Assembly: GCA_963751665.1 (NCBI GenBank)
Contig: CAVVVF010000006.1
Location: 1 to 12,226 of the forward strand
Length of the DNA: 12,226 nucleotides
Direction: 5' to 3'
Source: AC-69 sp963751665
GTDB lineage: Bacteria > Actinomycetota > UBA4738 > HRBIN12
Shown here in pieces: positions 7,186-12,226 of the stretch (within the stretch, counting starts at the first letter, position 1; the number at the start of each line of letters is the position of its first letter). The notes under the pieces were generated by a model. It did no database searches, was not told the DNA's origin, and was given only the letters and a program-made list of their open reading frames with translations. The translations under genes were made by a program, and so were the position numbers.

Positions 7186-7623
7186 CTAGTGCAGATCGAT
7201 AAGCGACCCCGTCACCGTGAAGCGCAAGCCTTCGTCGACGGCGGCGAAGAAACCGAACATGATCAGGCAGGCCGCCACCATCATGACGTTCCGATAGAAC
7301 AGCTGGGTCTGGGCCTGCTTCTGGGTCTGGTCCTCGATCGACCAGAAACGGTGGAAGTACAGCGCGGCGATGGTGGCGAAGGCCACGAACATGAGGGCGC
7401 CCACGTCCGGCCAGATGCCCAGACCGACCGATATGGAGGCGAGCACCAGCCAGATCCCTGCAGGGATCCCCGCCATCGCGACGATCGGGAATCCCATCGA
7501 CTGCGCGTAGCCTTCCGCCATCTTCGGGTACTTGAGGTGGAACGAGTATCCGGACACGTACGCGGGAAAGATCACGAACAGGATCCGTCCGATCAGCACG
7601 GTGATGCCAGCCGTTGTATCCAC
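7186..7623 (-). CDS. DoxX-like four-helix membrane protein
   Basis: The 145-residue product has four clear hydrophobic segments. They lie at about residues 6-26 (ITVLIGRILFVIFPAYVSGY), 45-68 (FPIVAMAGIPAGIWLVLASI), 72-90 (WPDVGALMFVAFATIAALYF) and 110-130 (NVMMVAACLIMFGFFAAV). Its length, the LIGRILFVIFPAYVSGY opening and the FHRFW motif before a charged loop fit the DoxX/DoxD family. That family is loosely linked to quinone-dependent redox work and oxidative stress. The GTG at 7623 has an AAGGGGG ribosome site just upstream. It follows the LLM-class oxidoreductase gene on the same strand after 90 bases and ends facing the IclR gene. Function here is unknown; a quinone link would suit the hydroquinone pathway but is inference. 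Confidence 0.75.
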   Translation of the reverse strand: MDTTAGITVLIGRILFVIFPAYVSGYSFHLKYPKMAEGYAQSMGFPIVAMAGIPAGIWLVLASISVGLGIWPDVGALMFVAFATIAALYFHRFWSIEDQTQKQAQTQLFYRNVMMVAACLIMFGFFAAVDEGLRFTVTGSLIDLH

Positions 7624-7713
7624 CTTGCCCCCTTTTCGAGAAGTTCCTGGCTTCGAACGGCGGCCGACCGGCGTCGGCCCAACCCTGCCTCCCTCCCTTC
7701 CGATGCCGGGCTC

Positions 7714-8733
7714 TCAGCGCTGGCTGGCTCGTCCGCCCCACGACTCCGGCGGGTCCGGGGCTTTGGACCGTGGCGCGTTCGGAGCGAGCACGTCCATGGT
7801 CCCGATGGCCATCGCGGTGAGCTGAGCGATCACATCATGCACGTCGGGGCTGTTCGGCAGGATGCACCGCAGGTCGGTCACGCCGGCATGGGCCAGCTCG
7901 ATCACCCGGTCCTGACACTCCTCCAGGGTGCCGAAGATCCCCACCTCCGCCGGAGGCCCCGTGAGATCGAACAGGGGCTCGGCGTCGGCTCGGGCCTTGG
8001 CTTCCGCGTTCGTCCTGCCGATCGAGACCGGAAGCTCCATGGCGATCCCAAGGGTGGCCGGATCTCGTTCGGCCGCCTGGCACGCTCGACGGATCATCGA
8101 GAGCCCTTCCTGGACGTCCCGGACAGTACCTGCCGGGATCGAGACGTCGTCGGCGACGCGAGCTGCGACTTCCATCTGCGCCGGGGTGATCGCCTCGATC
8201 GAGAGCGTCGGTCCCCCAGGCTGCGGCGAGCTGACGCCAAGTTCCGCGTTCCCAACCTCCGAGGATCCCGTGACCGCGACCGACTCGCCCACGAGCAGCC
8301 CGCTGATGATGCGCGCGTAGTGCTCGAGCCTGCGGAGTCGAGTCTCGGGGTCGGGGAAGTCGAAGCCGAACGCGATGTGCTCCCGTTCGATCCAACCAAC
8401 GGACAGGCAGAGCTCCAAACGCCCGCCGGTCGCGGCGTCCAGCGTGCCGGCCATGGCGGCGAGGGTCGTAGGAGGGCGAAACGCGATGTTCAGGGTCGCG
8501 CCTAGCCGGGCCCGGCGGGCCACCATCGATGCGAGGGTCAGCGCCGTCCACGCTTCCAGCCGGGGCGCCCCGTCGGCGGATGCAAAGTGGTCGCGCACCC
8601 ACAGGGCATCGATGCCCGCACCGTCACACATCCGGGCGACCTCTTGAAGGCGATCCGGAGCGTTCCTGGTGTCGAGCACGACCCCCAGGCGAACCAGTCG
8701 TCCCCGTGGGGCTCTCGTTGGCCGATAGGTCAT
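7714..8733 (-). CDS. LLM-class flavin/F420-dependent oxidoreductase
   Basis: The 339-residue product belongs to the bacterial-luciferase-like monooxygenase fold (a TIM barrel binding FMN or F420). Motifs include RLGVVLDTRNAP at strand 1, MCDGAGIDALWVRDHFAS, TALTLASMVARRARLGATLN, LDAATGGRLELCLSVGW with the typical glycine, the REHIAFGFDFPDPETRLRRLEHY block, and the C-terminal IFGTLEECQDRVIELAHAGV with CILPNSPDVHDVI. The GTLEEC...AGV pattern near the end is characteristic. I chose the ATG at 8733; no good Shine-Dalgarno precedes it, so leaderless translation or another start is possible. The gene faces the VWA-protein gene across about 66 bases. Substrate and cofactor (FMN or F420) cannot be decided. 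Neighbouring catabolic genes make an aromatic or related substrate possible. Confidence 0.85.
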   Translation of the reverse strand: MTYRPTRAPRGRLVRLGVVLDTRNAPDRLQEVARMCDGAGIDALWVRDHFASADGAPRLEAWTALTLASMVARRARLGATLNIAFRPPTTLAAMAGTLDAATGGRLELCLSVGWIEREHIAFGFDFPDPETRLRRLEHYARIISGLLVGESVAVTGSSEVGNAELGVSSPQPGGPTLSIEAITPAQMEVAARVADDVSIPAGTVRDVQEGLSMIRRACQAAERDPATLGIAMELPVSIGRTNAEAKARADAEPLFDLTGPPAEVGIFGTLEECQDRVIELAHAGVTDLRCILPNSPDVHDVIAQLTAMAIGTMDVLAPNAPRSKAPDPPESWGGRASQR

Positions 8734-8745
8734 GCGTGCGGTAAT

Positions 8746-8760
8746 GTTCGCATTCCGGAC
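8746..8760. promoter_or_regulatory. Imperfect second copy of the IclR-type dyad (tentative)
   Basis: GTTCGC-ATT-CCGGAC matches 11 of 15 bases of the palindrome at 6303-6317, with one half-site exact and the same spacing. It lies in the divergent gap between the LLM-class oxidoreductase and the VWA protein. A chance match is possible given the base composition. Confidence 0.25.
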
Positions 8761-8799
8761 AGCTGTGCGGGAATCACGCGGGAGCATACCGGCCGGGTC

Positions 8800-10254
8800 A
8801 TGGGCGACACAAGTGAGCTTCCGACCGAACCCCCGCTGATCGGCGCGTTCCCGACAGCCTTGCTGCGGTTCGTCCACCGTCTCCGCGACGCCTCCATCCC
8901 TGTGTCGATGGTCGAGGCACTCGACGCAGTGCACTCGATCCAGCACGTGGACATCGCCAACCGGTCGCATCTCAAGGCGGCGCTGGGGGCGACGCTGGTC
9001 AAGCGGGCCGAGCACCGCGCAGCCTTCAACTCGCTGTTCGACATCTACTTCGCCGTTCAGCGCGAGGAACGCGACCTCGCCACCAGCTTGGACCGTCCCA
9101 CGGCGTCAGGCGACGTGGAGAGCGAACGCTCACTCGTGCAGGGGGAAAACGGCGCCTCTTCGGACCTGTTGAAGGCGATGCTGGAGGCCCTTCGATCGAA
9201 CGATGCGAATGCCCTGCGGGCCCTCGCCGCGCTGGCGGTCGATCGGTTCGGAGGGATCAGCGAGGAGAGGACCGCGGCCGAGCGCTATTACCTCTATCGC
9301 GTCTTCCGCCAACTCGAGCTGTCCGAATTGCTTCGCCAGGCCATCCTCCAGCAGCGACAGGAGACGGAGGAGAGGACGGCGCTCGGGGACCGCCTCGCAC
9401 GGGACGAGCTCACCAGGCGGATCGAGGAGTTCCGAAGCCTGATCGCCGAGGAGGTCCGGTGGCGGCTCGTGGAGCTGAAGGGGGCCGGGCAGGCGGCGGA
9501 CGTCTTCCACGACCGGCCCATCGAGGACGTGGAGTTCCTCTCCGCGTCGCCAGCCGAGCTCCGCCAGATGCGAGATGCGATCAGGCCGTTGGCCCGCAAG
9601 CTCGCCGCGAGGATCGCTCGACGAAAGCGATCTCGGCGTCACGGGAGGCTGGACGTCAGAAGGACCATGCGGCGCTCCCTGTCGGCCGGCGGCGTGCCGC
9701 TCGACCCCGCCTTCCGCCACCCCAGGGCCTCCAAGCCGGACGTGTATCTCTTGTGCGATATCTCGGGATCGGTGTCGGAGTTCGCCCGGTTCACGATGTC
9801 CCTCCTTCACGCCACGAGAGACGAGTTCTCGCGGATCCGCCTCTTCGCGTTCGTCGACGGGATCGACGAGGTGACCGAGCGGTTCCGCGAGGGTTCCGAC
9901 TGGCTTGCCCCCCGAAATCTGCTGTACGGGACGAACGTGATATCGAGCGATGGGCACAGCGACTACGGGAACGTGTTCCGGCGCTTCTGGCACATCTATG
10001 GGCACGCCGACCTCGATCCTCGCACCACGGTGATCATCACCGGCGACGCCCGCAACAACTACCGGGATGCGGGCCTCGAGGCTCTGCGCGCTATCCAGGA
10101 GCGCGCCCGGAAGGTCTATTGGCTCAACCCCGAGCCCCGCCGCGAGTGGAACACGTCGGACTCCATCATCGAGACGTACGCACCGAACTGCCACGGTGTC
10201 TTCGAGGCCAGGACCTTGCGCCAGCTTGCGGAGTTCGTCTACCAGATCGCCTGA
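8800..10254 (+). CDS. VWA-domain protein, CoxE-like MoxR partner
   Basis: The 484-residue product has a charged, helical N-terminal part (about 1-300) and a C-terminal von Willebrand A domain. The MIDAS metal site is complete: DISGS at 320-324 (Asp, Ser, Ser), a Thr at 378 in LYGTNV, and an Asp at 416 in ITGDARNNY. Just before the domain is a basic stretch (RIARRKRSRRHGRLDVRRTM). The sequence ends VFEARTLRQLAEFVYQIA, as in CoxE-type proteins. These proteins pair with MoxR ATPases to mature metal enzymes, for example in CO dehydrogenase maturation. I chose the ATG at 8800 (MGDTSELPTEPP); the upstream frame to 8587 overlaps the LLM-class gene on the other strand. The ribosome site is weak. A matching CoxD-like ATPase lies at the end of the hydroquinone operon, about 7.8 kb away; separation of the pair is unusual. 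Confidence 0.9.
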   Translation: MGDTSELPTEPPLIGAFPTALLRFVHRLRDASIPVSMVEALDAVHSIQHVDIANRSHLKAALGATLVKRAEHRAAFNSLFDIYFAVQREERDLATSLDRPTASGDVESERSLVQGENGASSDLLKAMLEALRSNDANALRALAALAVDRFGGISEERTAAERYYLYRVFRQLELSELLRQAILQQRQETEERTALGDRLARDELTRRIEEFRSLIAEEVRWRLVELKGAGQAADVFHDRPIEDVEFLSASPAELRQMRDAIRPLARKLAARIARRKRSRRHGRLDVRRTMRRSLSAGGVPLDPAFRHPRASKPDVYLLCDISGSVSEFARFTMSLLHATRDEFSRIRLFAFVDGIDEVTERFREGSDWLAPRNLLYGTNVISSDGHSDYGNVFRRFWHIYGHADLDPRTTVIITGDARNNYRDAGLEALRAIQERARKVYWLNPEPRREWNTSDSIIETYAPNCHGVFEARTLRQLAEFVYQIA

Positions 10255-10257
10255 GCG

Positions 10258-10920
10258 CTAGGCCACGGCTCGCAGCACCAGGGCGATCATCGTGAAATGG
10301 CATGCGGCGGCCGCCACCATGAACGAGTGCCATACCTCGTGGAACCCGAAGATCGCCGGACTCGGGTCCGGACGCTTGCTGGCGAAGACGATGGCCCCCG
10401 CCGTGTACAGGAGCCCACCCGTGACCAGGAGCACGAGCTGCGCAACGGTCATCCCTCGCACGAGCTGCGGGAGCGCGATCGTGGCGAGCCATCCCAGCCC
10501 GATGTACAGGAAGCCGGTCACCAAGTGGAGGCCGTCGATCCGCGCGAGCTTCAGCGCGATGCCCAGGACCGCCCCGGCCCAGGCGATCGACAGGATGACG
10601 ACCGACCACGCACCGTGGAGCACGAGGATGCTGATCGGCGTGTAGCTACCCGCGATCAATACGAAGATCATCGAGTGGTCCAGCCGTTTCATCCTCCGGC
10701 TTGCCTTCGGCGACCATCTGACCCGGTGATACGCCGCGCTCGCCCCGAACAGCGCGGTGAGGCTCAGCGCGTAGATGGCGGCCGCCGCGCGGGCTGCAGC
10801 GCTCTGGGCCAGAAACACCAGGACCACCCCGGCGGGGATCGAGACGAAGAACGCGACCAGGTGGATCCAGCCGCGGAGGAGAGGCTTGACAGGTGGGGCG
10901 GATTCGGGCATCGGCGACAT
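10258..10920 (-). CDS. trhA: Hemolysin III/TrhA-type (PAQR family) membrane protein
   Basis: The 220-residue product has about seven membrane helices and the hallmarks of the YqfA/TrhA/HlyIII family: RGWIHLVAF near residue 16-24, AAYHR at 62-66, RLDHSMIFVLIAGSYTPI from 79, and HEVWHSFMV with His 194 and His 198, plus ACHF. The conserved His and Asp residues form the proposed zinc site. Family members influence membrane energetics and lipid homeostasis in Bacillus and E. coli; the hemolysin name is historical. The ATG at 10920 fits the domain start; another ATG lies three codons in. The ribosome site is weak. The stop at 10258 lies three bases from the end of the convergent VWA gene. Confidence 0.88.
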   Translation of the reverse strand: MSPMPESAPPVKPLLRGWIHLVAFFVSIPAGVVLVFLAQSAAARAAAAIYALSLTALFGASAAYHRVRWSPKASRRMKRLDHSMIFVLIAGSYTPISILVLHGAWSVVILSIAWAGAVLGIALKLARIDGLHLVTGFLYIGLGWLATIALPQLVRGMTVAQLVLLVTGGLLYTAGAIVFASKRPDPSPAIFGFHEVWHSFMVAAAACHFTMIALVLRAVA

Positions 10921-10967
10921 GCTACCCGCGCCCCGGTGCGGCTCGGCCGATGTGATGGAATGACCCG

Positions 10968-11532
10968 ATGCGGCCCACCTTCTTCGCCACGCCGTCCGAG
11001 TTCCGCGCATGGCTGGAGAAGCACCATGCGACAGCCACGGAGCTCCTGGTCGGGTTTCACAAGAAGGGGTCGGGCAAGCCCAGCATCACCTGGCCAGAGG
11101 CCGTGGACGAGGCCATGTGCTTCGGGTGGATCGACAGCATGCGAAAGGGCATCGATGACACGAGCTACTCGAACCGGTTCACCCCCCGGAGGGCTCGGAG
11201 CACGTGGAGCGCGGTGAACATCGAGCGCGCGAAGGAGCTGATCAGACAGGGACACATGCGACCGGCGGGCCGCAAGGCGTTCGAGGCGCGTCGGGACGAC
11301 CGGTCGGCGACCTACTCGTACGAGCAACGGGGGCAGGCGAAGCTCGGCGCCGAGTTCGAGCGGAAGCTCCGTTCCAACAGGAAGGCGTGGAACTTCTTCC
11401 AGGCGCAGCCTCCCGGGTATCGAACGACCGCCACGTACTGGGTGGTCAGCGCGAAGAGGGAAGAGACCAGGAGAAGGCGGCTCGCCACGCTCATCGACGA
11501 CTCGGAGCACGGACGAACCATCCGGCCGCTGA
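10968..11532 (+). CDS. YdeI/OmpD-associated family protein (end probably frameshifted)
   Basis: The N-terminal part shows the family signature: FATPSEFRAWLEKHHATATE, ELLVGFHKKGSGKPSITWPE, AVDEAMCFGWIDSMRKGIDD and YSNRFTPRRARSTWSAVNIE. The C-terminal part has the OmdA-like FERKLRSNRKAWNFFQAQPP and YRTTATYWVVSAKREETRRR. The homologous region ends at LATLIDDSEHGRTIRPL, where proteins of this family usually stop. In the given frame there is no stop until 12194, so the reading frame runs across the antisense GYD gene. A TGA one base out of frame lies at 11530-11532, directly before a strong hairpin, so a single extra base (probably C near 11529) would explain the run-on. Corrected length is about 187 residues. 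The family has been linked to bacteriocin protection and polymyxin response; the molecular role is not established. Confidence 0.85.
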
Positions 11533-11571
11533 CCCGCCCAAGGCCGCAGGCTGCGGGCCGTGCGGCGGGTC
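11531..11571. terminator. GC-rich hairpin between convergent genes, probable terminator
   Basis: An 8-bp stem, GACCCGCC (11531-11538) with GGCGGGTC (11564-11571), encloses an inner stem: GGCC at 11542-11545 with GGCC at 11556-11559, and GCA at 11546-11548 with TGC at 11552-11554, with a bulged G at 11555. It lies between the YdeI-like gene (plus) and the GYD gene (minus). No T-run follows on either strand, so termination without T-tract or factor help is uncertain. Confidence 0.5.
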
Positions 11572-11588
11572 GCCGGCGGCCCAGCCGC

Positions 11589-11882
11589 TTAGGACGTCTT
11601 CTTGATGATCTTCTCGATCTCGGTGCGGCCGAAGGCCCGCATGGTTGTGGTCCGGACGTTGCCGAGGGAGCCGATCTCGAGGAGCATCGCCGTGGCGGTC
11701 TCGTCGTCGGGAGCCTCGGTCACCGCGACGATGTCGTACTCGCCGAGGGTCCAGAAGAGGGACTTGACGCTCCCCCCGCGCTTCTTCACCAGCTCCTCGA
11801 ATGCGGTCGCCCTCTTGGGTGTGTCCTTGAAGTTCTTGATGCCCTGCTCCGTCCAATTGATCAGGCTCACGAACGTGGCCAT
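11589..11882 (-). CDS. GYD-domain protein
   Basis: The 97-residue product is a GYD-domain protein, a small ferredoxin-like (alpha/beta) fold. It starts MATFVSLINWTEQGIKNFKD, continues FEELVKKRGGSVKSLFWTLG, contains the naming motif in the form GEYDIVAVTEAPDDETA, and ends with TMRAFGRTEIEKIIKK. I chose the ATG at 11882, with AAGGGGG five bases upstream; a GTG one codon earlier (11885) would be too close to that site. The function is unknown; members are common in actinobacteria and rhizobia as stand-alone proteins. It is convergent with the YdeI-like gene. The small acidic ORF at 11958 lies upstream on the same strand. Confidence 0.85.
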   Translation of the reverse strand: MATFVSLINWTEQGIKNFKDTPKRATAFEELVKKRGGSVKSLFWTLGEYDIVAVTEAPDDETATAMLLEIGSLGNVRTTTMRAFGRTEIEKIIKKTS

Positions 11883-11957
11883 CACATCCCCCTTCCCCTC
11901 GGGCGGACACCCCAGCCACCACCCTATTCGGGGGTGCGGACATTCGCAAACGATGGC

Positions 11958-12119
11958 CTATGCGTCCGAGCGCTCGCCCTCAGCCGATTGCGTCCGAGCG
12001 AGGAGTCGGTCGAGCTCGTCCACCAGGTCGCCGTAGCTCCCGCCGTCGTCGAGCGTCGCGTCCTGTTCGTCGGGCGAGCTCGACGTTTCCGCCAACACGA
12101 TCCTGGACAGCTGTCCCAT
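11958..12119 (-). CDS. Small acidic hypothetical protein
   Basis: A 53-codon ORF begins at the ATG at 12119 with GGAGGAGG a few bases upstream, a strong ribosome site. An in-frame TTG at 12146 could extend it by nine residues. The product is rich in Asp, Glu and Ser (SSPDEQDATLDDGGSYGD) with a helical-looking C-terminal part (LVDELDRLLARTQSAEG). No family was recognised. It lies 75 bases before the GYD gene on the same strand. The good ribosome site is the main support; it may be a chance ORF. Confidence 0.4.
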   Translation of the reverse strand: MGQLSRIVLAETSSSPDEQDATLDDGGSYGDLVDELDRLLARTQSAEGERSDA

Positions 12120-12226
12120 GGCCTCCTCCGAGGTCCTTCCGGTCAAGGCATCGGCATGCGCGGTTCGGACGTGAAGGGGCCTGCGTCAGTGTAAGGAGCA
12201 GAGGTGTGCGGTCACGAGGAAGAGCC

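Noticed and set aside
11533..12194. A genuine C-terminal fusion domain on the YdeI-like protein
   Set aside because: The extension is the antisense of the GYD gene and the small acidic ORF, and follows a probable terminator hairpin. It shows no domain features.

Overview
This window is GC-rich bacterial DNA. Genes are tightly packed, several start with GTG, and many Shine-Dalgarno sequences are strong. An LLM-class flavin oxidoreductase, a GYD-domain protein and a TANNNT-like -10 box would suit an actinomycete-like soil or environmental bacterium, possibly a metagenome-assembled genome. The phylum is an inference. No tRNA, rRNA, CRISPR array, insertion sequence or phage gene was seen.

The core is a minus-strand gene run from about 6240 down to 85, with small gaps or overlaps between genes, so probably one operon. 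In transcription order it holds the small and large subunits of a two-subunit hydroquinone 1,2-dioxygenase (HapC/HapD type), an aldehyde dehydrogenase fitting 4-hydroxymuconic semialdehyde dehydrogenase, an NTF2/SnoaL-like protein, maleylacetate reductase, an unrecognised four-helix membrane protein, and a MoxR/CoxD-type AAA+ ATPase. Together the enzymes would convert hydroquinone to 4-hydroxymuconic semialdehyde, then maleylacetate, then 3-oxoadipate. A divergent IclR-family (PcaU/PobR-like) regulator starts at 6364. A perfect 15-bp palindrome in the gap at 6303-6317 is the probable operator.

From 7186 to 10254 come a DoxX-like membrane protein and an LLM-class oxidoreductase (both minus strand), then a CoxE-like VWA-domain protein (plus strand). 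The VWA protein is the usual kind of partner for the MoxR ATPase at the end of the hydroquinone operon. From 10258 to the end are a hemolysin III/TrhA-type membrane protein, a YdeI/OmpD-associated protein, a GYD-domain protein and a small acidic ORF.

The oddest property is that the three hydroquinone genes (about 3175-6240) are broken by roughly 33 single-base insertions and deletions. The protein sequence on either side of each shift stays intact, as do the catalytic residues, and the corrected lengths are normal. Neighbouring genes read cleanly except for one similar shift in the ATPase gene (near 320) and one probable shift at the end of the YdeI gene (near 11529). A low-quality consensus segment is the likeliest explanation, so I annotate these as genes with frameshifts rather than as decayed pseudogenes.
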